From Micrococcus sp. 2A (lineage in GTDB: Bacteria > Actinomycetota > Actinomycetes > Actinomycetales > Micrococcaceae): a DNA stretch of 64,000 nucleotides. Shown piece after piece: positions 25,389-33,356 of the stretch. The stretch is from assembly GCF_039519235.1 (NCBI RefSeq), contig NZ_CP154351.1, positions 1,922,001 to 1,986,000 on the forward strand, in the 5' to 3' direction. The position numbers and the translations under genes were made by a program. Under the pieces are notes generated by a model. That model was not told the DNA's origin. It did no database searches and saw nothing but the letters and a program-made list of their open reading frames with translations. Numbering within the stretch: position 1 is the first letter of the stretch; each line of letters begins with the position of its first letter.

Positions 25389-26654
25389 TCAGGCCTGGAG
25401 GCCGGCGAGGGCCTGCTCGAGGTCCGCGATGAGGTCCGCGGCGTCCTCGATGCCCACGGAGAGGCGGACGAGGTCGTCCGGGACGGCGAGCTCGGTGCCG
25501 GCCACGGAGGCGTGGGTCATCTCGGCCGGGTAGTTCATCAGCGACTCGATGCCGCCGAGGGACTCGGCCAGCTGGAAGAGGCGCGTGGACTCGGCCACCT
25601 TCTTGGCGGCCGCCGCGCCCCCATGGAAGCGCACGGAGACCATGCCGCCGAAGCCCCGCATCTGGCGCTGGGCGAGCTCGTGGCCCGGGTGGTCCGGCAG
25701 GCCCGGGTAGAGCACGTGGGACACGGCCGGCTGCTCGAGGAGCCACTCGGCCACGGCCTGCGCGTTGGCCTGGTGGCGGTCCATGCGCACGCCGAGGGTC
25801 TTGAGCCCGCGGGTGGTCAGGTAGGCGTCGAACGGGCCGTTCACGGCGCCGGCCGCGAACTGCTGGAACTTCACGGCCTCGGCGATCTCCGGGTCCTTGA
25901 TGACCACGGCTCCGCCCACGACGTCCGAGTGCCCGCCGATGTACTTGGTGGTGGAGTGCACCACCACGTCCGCGCCGAGCGCGAGCGGGGTCTGGAGGTA
26001 GGGCGTGGCGAACGTGTTGTCGACGACGAGCAGCGCGCCCCCGGCATGGGCCGCCTCGGCGATCGCGGCGACCTCGGAGACCTTCATCATCGGGTTCGAG
26101 GGGGTCTCGAGCCACACGATCACGGGGCCCTCGGCCTTCGCCTGCTCGACGGCTGCGCCCACGGCGGCGACGTCGGCCATGTCCACCACGGCGTGGCGCA
26201 CGCCCCACTTGGCCAGCACCGTGGAGATGAGGCGGTAGGAGCCGCCGTAGACGTCGTTGCCCAGCACGACGGTCACGCCCGGCTCGGCGGCGCCCATGAT
26301 GAGCGCGGTCTCGGCGGCGAGCCCGGAGGCGAAGGTCAGGGCGGTGGCGTTCGGGGTGCCGTCCTCCCCCACGCCGGCCTCGAGCGCGGCCAGCTGGGTC
26401 TGCAGGGCATCGCGCGTCGGGTTGGTGCCCCGCCCGTAGTCGTAGCCGCGGCGCAGCTCGCCGATGGCGGTCGGCGCGTAGGTGGTGGACAGGTGCACGG
26501 GCGGCACGACGGCGCCGAACACCTCGTCCAGCTCCTGTCCGGCGTGCACAGCGCGGGTGCCGAAGCCGGCGCCGCGCGGACGGGTGTCCGGCGTGGAGTC
26601 GTGCTCCGGGGCGGTCTCGCCGGTGAAGCTCTGCGTGGGGTCCTCGGTGGTCAT
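25389..26654 (-). CDS. metB: Cystathionine gamma-synthase / gamma-lyase (Cys/Met PLP family)
   Basis: A 421-residue PLP enzyme. Family markers are FGAVVPPVHLSTTYA, YDYGRGTNPTRDALQ, TFASGLAAETA, VVDNTFATPYLQTPLALGAD, and the PLP lysine in VVHSTTKYIGGHSDVVGG, closing with SLGGIESLMNYPAEMTHAS and RLSVGIEDAADLI. Sequence does not separate synthase (O-acyl-homoserine plus cysteine) from lyase (cystathionine to cysteine), and actinobacterial members can do both. It is 55 nt downstream of cystathionine beta-synthase on the same strand, so a reverse transsulfuration role (homocysteine to cysteine) fits the pair. Confidence 0.9.
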   Translation of the reverse strand: MTTEDPTQSFTGETAPEHDSTPDTRPRGAGFGTRAVHAGQELDEVFGAVVPPVHLSTTYAPTAIGELRRGYDYGRGTNPTRDALQTQLAALEAGVGEDGTPNATALTFASGLAAETALIMGAAEPGVTVVLGNDVYGGSYRLISTVLAKWGVRHAVVDMADVAAVGAAVEQAKAEGPVIVWLETPSNPMMKVSEVAAIAEAAHAGGALLVVDNTFATPYLQTPLALGADVVVHSTTKYIGGHSDVVGGAVVIKDPEIAEAVKFQQFAAGAVNGPFDAYLTTRGLKTLGVRMDRHQANAQAVAEWLLEQPAVSHVLYPGLPDHPGHELAQRQMRGFGGMVSVRFHGGAAAAKKVAESTRLFQLAESLGGIESLMNYPAEMTHASVAGTELAVPDDLVRLSVGIEDAADLIADLEQALAGLQA

Positions 26655-26709
26655 GGGTGCGTCCTCTCGCGTCGGGGCGGCGTCGGGTCGATCGGCCGGG
26701 TCGGTGGGA

Positions 26710-28275
26710 TCAGGCGGTGGCGTAGGCCAGCACGTCGTGCAGTGTCAGCACGCCCACCACGGTCCCGCCGCGGGCGACGAGCAGGGTGGGGTCCTCCAGC
26801 AGGCGTCGCGCCGCCTCGCGCAGGCCGGTGGCCGCGCCGATGAGCGGCAGGGCGGCGCCCATGGCGTCCGCGACCTCGGAGTCCGGGCTGACCCGGCCGT
26901 CCGCGAGGCGCGCCGCGAGATCGTGGGCGGACACGGTGCCGCGCACCTCCCCGATCCGCAGGTCGTGGCGGGGCTCGGCGACGACGGGCAGCGCGTCCAC
27001 GCCGTAGCGCGTCATGGTGTCCACTGCGTCCGAGACCGACGTGGTCGGCGCCGCGGTCACGATCGTGGGCACCGAGCCGGGGAACAGGTCCTCCTTGTCC
27101 TCCAGCAGCGCGCCCACGGTGGCGTCCCAGCGCCCGCCGCGGGGCGCCGTGGTCGTGGCCTGCGCGGCGTGCGGGACGGCGGAGCGGGTCCGGCCGCGGG
27201 CCCACCCGGGCAGCACGGTGTCCTGGCCGTCGCGGGCGAAGCCGCGCTCGTCCATCCACGCGTCGTTGAAGATCTTGGCGAGGTAGCCGCGGCCGGAGTC
27301 CGGCAGCACGATCACCATGACGTCGTCCGGGCCGAGCTCGCGCGCGGCCCGCAGGCCGGCGGCCACGGCGAGGCCGGAGGAGCCGCCCACGAGCAGGCCC
27401 TCCTCGGCGGCGAGCCGCCGGGTCATGGCGAAGGCCTCCTCGTCCGAGACGGCGATGACCTCGTCCGGCACCGAGCGGTCGTAGTTGTCCACCCAGATGT
27501 CCTCGCCGACGCCCTCGACGAAGTACGGGCGCCCCGTGCCGCCGGAGTAGACGGAGCCCTCCGGGTCCGCGCCGATCACGCGGACGGGGCCCGACGCGCG
27601 GTCCGCGGAGACCTCCTTGAGGAAGCGGCCCGTGCCGGTGATGGTGCCGCCCGTGCCCGCGCCCATCACGACGTGGGTGACGCGGCCGGCGGTGTCCTCC
27701 CAGATCTCCGGCCCCGTGGTCTCGTAGTGCGAGGCCGGCGCGGCCGGGTTGAAGAACTGGTTCGGCTGGAACGCGCCCGGGATCTCCCCCTCGAGGCGGT
27801 CGGCCACGCCGTAGTACGACTCCGGCGAGTCCGGGGCGACCGAGGAGGGCACGACGACGAGCTCCGCGCCGTACGCGGAGAGCACGTCCCGCTTCTCCTG
27901 GCCGACCTTGTCCGGCGTGACGAACACGGTGCGGTAGCCCTTCTGCTGGGCCACGAGGGCGAGGCCCACGCCGGTGTTGCCGGAGGTGGGCTCCACCACG
28001 GTGCCGCCGGGGAGGATCCGGCCGTCCTTCTCCGCCTCCTCGATCATCCTGAGGGCGATGCGGTCCTTCACGGAGCCGCCCGGGTTCAGGTACTCCACCT
28101 TCACGAGCACCGTGGCGGCGACGCCCTCGGTCACCACGTTGAGCTTCACGAGCGGGGTGCGACCGATCAGCTCCAGGACGGTCTCGGCATAGCGCATGCC
28201 GCCTCGCTCGGGCGCGGGCACGGGGGTGGCGGAGGACGCGGCGGCGCCCGGGACGGGGGAGGTCTGCTCAGTCAC
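26710..28275 (-). CDS. cbs: Cystathionine beta-synthase with CBS domains
   Basis: A 521-residue enzyme joining serine and homocysteine to cystathionine. The PLP lysine is in YLNPGGSVKDRIALRM; EPTSGNTGVGLALVAQQKGY, GAGTGGTITGTGRFLKEVS and GGSSGLAVAAG are also intact. Two CBS domains form the C-terminus (about residues 390-521: PTTSVSDAVDTMTRYGVDALP and THLLVARG-type segments, ending VVGVLTLHDVLAY). GTG at 28275 is chosen because TAGCGT stands 7 nt before it, matching other leaderless genes; ATG at 28197 (MRYAETVLEL) is the alternative and fits the mycobacterial N-terminus. Downstream lies metB. Confidence 0.93.
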   Translation of the reverse strand: MTEQTSPVPGAAASSATPVPAPERGGMRYAETVLELIGRTPLVKLNVVTEGVAATVLVKVEYLNPGGSVKDRIALRMIEEAEKDGRILPGGTVVEPTSGNTGVGLALVAQQKGYRTVFVTPDKVGQEKRDVLSAYGAELVVVPSSVAPDSPESYYGVADRLEGEIPGAFQPNQFFNPAAPASHYETTGPEIWEDTAGRVTHVVMGAGTGGTITGTGRFLKEVSADRASGPVRVIGADPEGSVYSGGTGRPYFVEGVGEDIWVDNYDRSVPDEVIAVSDEEAFAMTRRLAAEEGLLVGGSSGLAVAAGLRAARELGPDDVMVIVLPDSGRGYLAKIFNDAWMDERGFARDGQDTVLPGWARGRTRSAVPHAAQATTTAPRGGRWDATVGALLEDKEDLFPGSVPTIVTAAPTTSVSDAVDTMTRYGVDALPVVAEPRHDLRIGEVRGTVSAHDLAARLADGRVSPDSEVADAMGAALPLIGAATGLREAARRLLEDPTLLVARGGTVVGVLTLHDVLAYATA

Positions 28276-28357
28276 GTGCTCCACGCTACGCCAGGGGCCG
28301 GACGCCGTCAGGGGCGTCGAGGACACGCGGGGCAACGTGCGGTGTACGGTGCACGGC

Positions 28358-29401
28358 ATGACCGCCCCGGACGCCGTGCGCCACCTCCGGGTGTCCACGC
28401 CCGTCGACGTGGCCCTCACCCTGCGGCCCCTGCAGCGCGGGGCCGCCGACCCGACCGTCCGTGCCACCCCCCAGGGCGTGTGGCTCACGCGCCGCGAGCC
28501 GGCCGGGCCCGATGCCGTCCACGTGGGTGCCGGGCCGGCCACCCTCCTGGTCTCTCCCGCGGTGCGCGCCCCGGACGGGGCCGGGGGCTGGAGCATCACC
28601 GCCCGCGCGTGGGGCCCGGGGGCCCGCGCCGCGGTCGGGAACGCCGAGGCCCTGCTGGGGCTGGCGGACGCGGGCTGGCCGCAGTTCGACGCCGTGGCCG
28701 ATCCGTCGGCGGACCCGCCGGGGGTGGGCCCGCCGCTTCCGGCGCACGTGTGGCGCGTCCGCCGCCTCCGGCCCGGGCTGCGGCTGCCCGCCGCGGGCGC
28801 GCTCGCCACCCAGCTGATGACCGTGGTGCTGGAGCAGAAGGTCACGCACGACCAGGCACGCCACGGCTGGCGCACCCTCGTGCGGCTGGCCGCCGCCCAC
28901 GACGCCGAGCCCGTCCCGGGCCCCGCTCCCGCGGGCATGCTGCTGCCGCCCACCGCGGAGGCCGTGCTGCGGATCCCCTCGTGGGACTGGCACGCGCGGG
29001 CGTGGGTGCAGCCCTCGCAGTCGAGGACGGTGCTGGAGGTCGCCCGGCGCGCCGAGACGATCGACCGGCTCGGGCGCGACGTCTCCCCCGGCGACACCGC
29101 AGGCCTGGCACGACTGGCCCGACGCCTGGAGTCGATTCCTGGCATCGGCCCATGGAGCACCGCCGAGGCGCTGCAGCGCAGCCACGGCGCGGCCGACCTG
29201 GTCTCGGTGGGGGACTTCCACCTCGCCCAGTTCGTGGGCCAGGTCCTCACGGGACGGCGCACGGACGACGCCGGCATGCTGCGCCTGCTCGCCCCGTGGG
29301 CCGGGCATCGGCACCGGGTGGTGCGGCTCATCTCGCTCAGCGGCGAGCGCAAGCAGGCCTTCGGGCCCAAGCTCGCCCCGGCGGACCACCGGCGGTACTG
29401 A
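28358..29401 (+). CDS. AlkA-like DNA-3-methyladenine glycosylase (HhH-GPD)
   Basis: A 347-residue base-excision repair protein. The C-terminal half has the helix-hairpin-helix LESIPGIGPWSTAEALQRSH followed by SVGDFHLAQFVGQ, whose Asp is in the position of the catalytic aspartate of the HhH-GPD family. The LMTVVLEQKVTHDQA helix upstream is typical. The N-terminal 140 residues resemble the AlkA_N-like part. The product would excise alkylated purines and leave abasic sites. ATG at 28358 lies 7 nt from TACGGT, so the mRNA is probably leaderless. The gene is divergent from cystathionine beta-synthase. Confidence 0.85.
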   Translation: MTAPDAVRHLRVSTPVDVALTLRPLQRGAADPTVRATPQGVWLTRREPAGPDAVHVGAGPATLLVSPAVRAPDGAGGWSITARAWGPGARAAVGNAEALLGLADAGWPQFDAVADPSADPPGVGPPLPAHVWRVRRLRPGLRLPAAGALATQLMTVVLEQKVTHDQARHGWRTLVRLAAAHDAEPVPGPAPAGMLLPPTAEAVLRIPSWDWHARAWVQPSQSRTVLEVARRAETIDRLGRDVSPGDTAGLARLARRLESIPGIGPWSTAEALQRSHGAADLVSVGDFHLAQFVGQVLTGRRTDDAGMLRLLAPWAGHRHRVVRLISLSGERKQAFGPKLAPADHRRY

Positions 29402-29570
29402 CCCCCGCTGCGTCGGCTCCTGCACAGGCGGCTGCGGCCCCGCGCGTCGTCCCCTGGACAGCCACGGCGCGGCCGCCGCTCCGAACGGGCCTCCTAGCGT
29501 CGGCCTGGAGCGCGCCGACCGGTGCGCTCGAGGCGGGGCCGAGGCCGGCCCCCGACGGAGGGAGCCGACC

Positions 29571-30035
29571 ATGACCACCGCTTTCGAGGACAGCCGCCGC
29601 ACGCACGGGCGAGCCCGGCACGAGCCCCACGGCCCCGGCCGGCCCGGCCCGCTGCGCCCAGGCGTGCGCGCCTCGGTGCTGATCGTCTCGGCGGAGCCGG
29701 ACGCGGAGGCCGCGCTGCGGGACTCGATGTCCTGGATCACCGCGTTCGAGGACGACTGCGGTCTCGTGCTCGACCACGACGAGACGAGCCTCTACGCCGT
29801 GGCGCCGGCGTCCGACCTGCGCCGCCCCGACGCGGAGGACGCCGCGGAGGGGGACGCCGCCCGGGACCCGTCGGACTTCATCGACGCCGTGCTGCTGCAC
29901 GGCCAGTGGCGGCTGCGCGGCGAGGGCGGGCACTCCGGCTCTGCCTGGAGGGACCTCTACCGGCAGGCCGTCACCGAGGCCGCCCCGGATGCGCTGTGCA
30001 CCGTGTGGGACGTCCGACCCCTCCCCGCCGCCTGA
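29571..30035 (+). CDS. Hypothetical protein (154 aa)
   Basis: A 154-residue, probably cytoplasmic protein with a basic, histidine-rich N-terminus, an acidic middle (ASDLRRPDAEDAAEGDAARD) and a tryptophan-containing C-terminal part (LLHGQWRLRGEGGHSGSAWR). No recognised family or catalytic motif. The start is backed by a strong GGAGGGAG ribosome site. It lies 170 bp after the glycosylase and is convergent with the acyl-CoA ligase, 9 bp apart. Confidence 0.6.
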   Translation: MTTAFEDSRRTHGRARHEPHGPGRPGPLRPGVRASVLIVSAEPDAEAALRDSMSWITAFEDDCGLVLDHDETSLYAVAPASDLRRPDAEDAAEGDAARDPSDFIDAVLLHGQWRLRGEGGHSGSAWRDLYRQAVTEAAPDALCTVWDVRPLPAA

Positions 30036-30044
30036 GCCGGGGCC

Positions 30045-31802
30045 TCAGGCCCCCGCCGCGCCGATCACCGCGGCGCCCTCCTCGCGCAGCTCCACCTTGC
30101 GGACCTTGCCGGAGACGGTCATGGGGAACGCGTCCATGATGCGCACGTAGGCGGGGATCTTGAAGTGGGCGATCCTCCCGGTGGCGAACTCGCGGACCGC
30201 TTCGACGGTGAGCGGCTCGGCACCCTCGCGCATGATCAGGCAGGCCATGAGCTCCTCGCCGTACCGCTCGTCCGGCACGCCGACCACCTGCACGTCCTGG
30301 ACGTCCGGGTGGGCGTGGAGGAACTCCTCCACCTCGCGCGGAGAGATGTTCTCGCCGCCGCGGATCACGAGGTCCTTGATGCGTCCCTCGATGCGGACGA
30401 ACCCGTCCGCGTCCATCGAGGCGAGGTCGCCCGAGTGCATCCAGCCGTCCTCGTCGAGGACCTCCGCGGTCTTCTGCTCGGCGTTCCAGTAGCCGAGCAT
30501 CACCGAGTAGGCGCGGGTGCACAGCTCTCCGGTGGCGCCGCGGGCCAGGGTCTGCCCGGTGACGGGGTCGACGACCTTGGTCTCCACGTGCGGCATCGAG
30601 CGACCGACGGTCTGGGTGCGCGCCTCGAGGGTGTCGTCGCGGCGGGTCATGGTGGAGACGGGGGCGGTCTCGGTCATGCCGTAGCAGATGGCGACCTCGG
30701 ACATGTGCAGCTCGTCGATCACGCGTCGCATGACCTCCACGGGGCACGGGGACCCGGCCATGACGCCGGTGCGCAGGGTGCTCAGGTCCAGGGAGGCCGC
30801 CTCGGGGCGGGCCAGCATCGCGATGAACATGGCGGGCACGCCGTAGAGGCTCGTGGCGCGCGTGGCGGCCGCCGCGGTGAGGGAGTCGAGCGGATGGAAC
30901 GCCCGGCCCGGGATGACGCTCACGGTGCCGTGGGAGACGGCCGCGATCACGCCGATGACCATGCCGAAGCAGTGGAAGAAGGGCACCGGGATCACGAGGG
31001 TGTCCGCCTCGGAGTAGCCCAGCAGCTCGCCGATGTGGAACCCGTTGTTGAGGATGTTGCGGTGGGTCAGCGTGACGCCCTTGGGGAAGCCGGTGGTGCC
31101 CGAGGTGTACTGCAGGTTCACGGGGTCCTCGGCTCCGGTGGCGGCCTCGCGCTCGGCGAGCTGCTCGTCCGAGACCTCCGCGGCCCGTGCCAGGAACGCC
31201 TCCCACGTGGCCTCCTCGGCCGCGGCGTCGGCGGCGCGGCCGGCCACCTCCCCCGGGCGGGCGTGCGCGAAGGGCTCATCACCCGGGGCGCCGGCGGGCA
31301 GCATGATGAGCTGCTCCAGCGCGGGGGCTCCCTCACGGGCCACCTGCCGCGCGATCGCCGGCGGGTCCATGCGGGCGTCCGGGCAGGCCACCACGAGGCC
31401 ACGCATCGCGCACTGCTCCACCACGTAGGTGAGCTCGTGGCTGCGGTACGCCGGGTTGAGGTTGACCAGGATGACCCCGGCGCGCGCGGCGCCGTAGAGC
31501 AGGGACGTCCACTCCGCCACGTTGGGGCTCCACATGCCGATGCGGTCGCCGTGGCCGTAGCCGGCGGCGATCAGCGCCTTGGCCACGGCGCGGGAGTGCT
31601 CCGCCAGCTCCGCGAAGGTCCAGGAGCGGCCGGTGTGCGGGTCGCCGCCGGGTCCGCACTCGACGACGGCGGGTGCGTCCGGCAGGCGAGCGGCGGTCTC
31701 GTCCAGGTTCTGGGCGAGGGTCTGCTCCAGGAGCGGCACGTCGTCCGGACCCCGCGTGGACGCCGTCTCCTCCGGGCGGGCGGGATCGGTGGGCTGCGTC
31801 AC
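30045..31802 (-). CDS. fadD: Fatty-acyl-CoA ligase / AMP-binding synthetase
   Basis: A 585-residue adenylate-forming enzyme activating a carboxylic acid to its CoA ester. The P-loop-like A3 motif is YTSGTTGFPKGVTLTH; A5 is ICYGMTETAPVST; A7/A8 run DEDGWMHSGDLASMD and IEGRIKDLVIRGGENISPRE; the catalytic C-terminal lysine is in MTVSGKVRKVELRE. Its closest general class is medium/long-chain acyl-CoA ligase. GTG at 31802 is preferred over ATG at 31820 because GAGGAG lies 7 nt before the GTG while the ATG falls inside the palindrome at 31815-31840. It is a single-gene unit. Confidence 0.9.
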   Translation of the reverse strand: MTQPTDPARPEETASTRGPDDVPLLEQTLAQNLDETAARLPDAPAVVECGPGGDPHTGRSWTFAELAEHSRAVAKALIAAGYGHGDRIGMWSPNVAEWTSLLYGAARAGVILVNLNPAYRSHELTYVVEQCAMRGLVVACPDARMDPPAIARQVAREGAPALEQLIMLPAGAPGDEPFAHARPGEVAGRAADAAAEEATWEAFLARAAEVSDEQLAEREAATGAEDPVNLQYTSGTTGFPKGVTLTHRNILNNGFHIGELLGYSEADTLVIPVPFFHCFGMVIGVIAAVSHGTVSVIPGRAFHPLDSLTAAAATRATSLYGVPAMFIAMLARPEAASLDLSTLRTGVMAGSPCPVEVMRRVIDELHMSEVAICYGMTETAPVSTMTRRDDTLEARTQTVGRSMPHVETKVVDPVTGQTLARGATGELCTRAYSVMLGYWNAEQKTAEVLDEDGWMHSGDLASMDADGFVRIEGRIKDLVIRGGENISPREVEEFLHAHPDVQDVQVVGVPDERYGEELMACLIMREGAEPLTVEAVREFATGRIAHFKIPAYVRIMDAFPMTVSGKVRKVELREEGAAVIGAAGA

Positions 31803-31814
31803 GCTGGGACTCCT

Positions 31815-31844
31815 CTGCATGTGATGCGGATCACATGCAGGCTA
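31815..31844 (-). promoter_or_regulatory. CRP/GlxR-like palindrome over the fadD promoter
   Basis: A perfect 11-bp inverted repeat (CTGCATGTGAT and ATCACATGCAG, 4-nt spacer) at 31815-31840 contains TGTGA-N6-TCACA, the CRP-family consensus. Read on the minus strand, a TAGCCT -10-like element at 31839-31844 overlaps its edge, so the bound protein would cover the start point (about 31832) and repress. A TetR- or FadR-type repressor of similar site is also possible. Confidence 0.6.
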
Positions 31845-31877
31845 CGTCCTCCCCAGCCCTCTCCGCCACCCGGCGCC

Positions 31878-31931
31878 GGACATGAGAAGACCCCGGGAAC
31901 GACGACTCGGTCCCGGGGTCTTCTCATGTCC
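31878..31931 (-). terminator. Hairpin terminator after tRNA-Tyr
   Basis: A perfect 21-bp inverted repeat with a 12-nt loop (arms 31878-31898 and 31911-31931), 3 nt past the 3' end of tRNA-Tyr. Confidence 0.8.
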
Positions 31932-31933
31932 CG

Positions 31934-32015
31934 TGGCAGATGAGGGATTCGAACCCCCGAAGGCAGTGCCAGCTGATTTACAGTCAGCCCCCTTTGGCCG
32001 CTCGGGTAATCTGCC
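31934..32015 (-). tRNA. tRNA-Tyr (GTA)
   Basis: An 82-nt class II tRNA on the minus strand: acceptor GGCAGAT/ATCTGCC, anticodon arm CTGAC-TGTAAAT-type loop giving anticodon GTA, a long variable arm (GGCACTGCC) and a T arm GGGGG-TTCGAAT-CCCTC. CCA is not encoded. A promoter-like pair lies about 60 nt upstream. Confidence 0.93.
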
Positions 32016-32235
32016 GGGCGACTGGACGGACGCGCGCGCCTCGTTCGAGGCACCGCACCGTTCAGGCGAGAGACGACTGTACCGCATGGGCTCAGGAGAC
32101 GCCCAATCGGGCCGGGGCGCGGCGTCGTCGGACCCCGGTAGGCTGGCCCGCAGGCGCCCCGGGGCGCGCCGGGCGCCTCGCGCGACCTGCCCCGAGGCAC
32201 GGACAGCCGTACGCGAGCAGCAGGAGGAGACAGCG
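32016..32235. promoter_or_regulatory. Divergent promoter region of tRNA-Tyr and yajQ
   Basis: For tRNA-Tyr (minus strand) TACAGT at 32076-32081 is preceded by TTGGGC at 32101-32106, a 19-nt spacing. For yajQ (plus strand) TAGGCT at 32139-32144 would start a leader of about 85 nt. No other structure is visible. Confidence 0.45.
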
Positions 32236-32724
32236 ATGGCCGGTGATTCCACGTTCGATGTGGTCAGCAAGGTGGACAGCCAGGAGGTGTCCAACGCCCT
32301 GAACCAGGCGCAGAAGGAGATCGTCCAGCGCTACGACTTCAAGGGCGTCGGCGCGGAGATCGACTTCTCCGGCGAGAAGATCCTCATGAAGGCGAACTCC
32401 GAGGAGCGCGTGAAGGCCGTCAAGGACGTCTTCGAGTCCAAGCTCGTCAAGCGCGGCATCTCCCTGAAGTCCCTCGACGCCGGGGACCCGTTCGCCTCCG
32501 GCAAGGAGTACCGGATCGAGGCCTCCATCAAGGAGGGCATCGACCAGGCCACCGCGAAGAAGATCACCAAGCTGATCCGGGACGAGGGCCCCAAGGCGGT
32601 CAAGGCCCAGATCCAGGGCGACGAGCTGCGCGTGTCCTCCAAGTCGCGCGACGACCTGCAGGCCGTCATCGCGATGCTCAAGGACTTCGCGGACGCCGAC
32701 CTGCAGTTCGTCAACTTCCGCTGA
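32236..32724 (+). CDS. yajQ: YajQ-family nucleotide-binding protein
   Basis: A 162-residue two-domain protein of the YajQ (UPF0234) family, members of which bind nucleotides such as c-di-GMP and affect phage, virulence or stress traits elsewhere. The N-terminal [20 protein letters not shown], the central [17 protein letters not shown], and the C-terminal [16 protein letters not shown] [20 protein letters not shown] and LQFVNFR are all characteristic. Length is exactly that of the family. A strong AGGAGGAGA ribosome site supports the ATG. No c-di-GMP synthase is seen nearby. Confidence 0.93.
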   Translation: MAGDSTFDVVSKVDSQEVSNALNQAQKEIVQRYDFKGVGAEIDFSGEKILMKANSEERVKAVKDVFESKLVKRGISLKSLDAGDPFASGKEYRIEASIKEGIDQATAKKITKLIRDEGPKAVKAQIQGDELRVSSKSRDDLQAVIAMLKDFADADLQFVNFR

Positions 32725-32795
32725 CCGTCCGCCCCGCCGATCCCCCATCGAGCCCCCGGCCTGACCGCCCCGCTCCGCCCCGACGAGGAGACCCC

Positions 32796-33308
32796 ATGCT
32801 CTACCTGATCGACCCCCGCGGCGCCGTGTGGTCCGCCGACGTCACCCTGGGCCGCGCCCGGGCCCGCGCCCGCGTGGACGGCCGGCCCGTCGACGACCTG
32901 CCCTTCACGAAGGCCGCCATGGTCCTGGACCAGGAGGACTTCGTGGACCTGGCGCTGCGCCACGGCGTGGCCGCCCCCCGCGGCATCCTCCTGGACCACG
33001 GCTTCGTGGAGCGCGCCCTGGCCCCGTCGAAGCTGACGTTCCAGCAGCGCAACCAGGACGCGATCGCCGAGCAGCTCGAGCCGGTGCAGCGCCGCACAGA
33101 AGAGGACTCCGTGAAGAAGAGCCGCCACGAGGCGGTCTACGAGGGCGCCCACCGGAAGCTCGCCACGCGGATCGAGAAGGCCGAGGAGGAGGCGCGGGAG
33201 ACCCTCCAGGCGGAGCCGAAGGACGAGCTCGTCGGCCACTGGACCCGCTTGGGGGGCCGGATCCCGGCCACGATCGCCGCCGACCGCCGCTCCGACGCCG
33301 ACCGCTGA
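32796..33308 (+). CDS. Hypothetical cytoplasmic protein (170 aa)
   Basis: A 170-residue hydrophilic protein downstream of yajQ. The first 30 residues (MLYLIDPRGAVWSADVTLGR) look beta-rich; the rest is helical and charged, with SVKKSRHEAVYEGAHRKLATR and a probable short coiled-coil around EKAEEEARETLQ. I recognise no family. The start has GAGGAGA 6 nt upstream. It is possibly co-transcribed with yajQ (71-bp gap) and ends at a hairpin. Confidence 0.65.
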   Translation: MLYLIDPRGAVWSADVTLGRARARARVDGRPVDDLPFTKAAMVLDQEDFVDLALRHGVAAPRGILLDHGFVERALAPSKLTFQQRNQDAIAEQLEPVQRRTEEDSVKKSRHEAVYEGAHRKLATRIEKAEEEARETLQAEPKDELVGHWTRLGGRIPATIAADRRSDADR

Positions 33309-33321
33309 GCCCCTCCCCCAC

Positions 33322-33356
33322 CGGAACCCCGCGCCCGCTCAGGGCGTGGGGTTCCG
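33322..33356. terminator. Bidirectional hairpin with the MFS stop codon in its loop
   Basis: A 15-bp inverted repeat with one G-U pair and a 5-nt loop. It serves the hypothetical gene on the plus strand; the minus-strand MFS stop codon lies in the loop, so its last codons form one arm. Confidence 0.65.

Noticed and set aside
31803-31820. ATG at 31820 as the fadD start
   Set aside because: It lies inside the palindrome and lacks a ribosome site; GTG at 31802 has a strong one.
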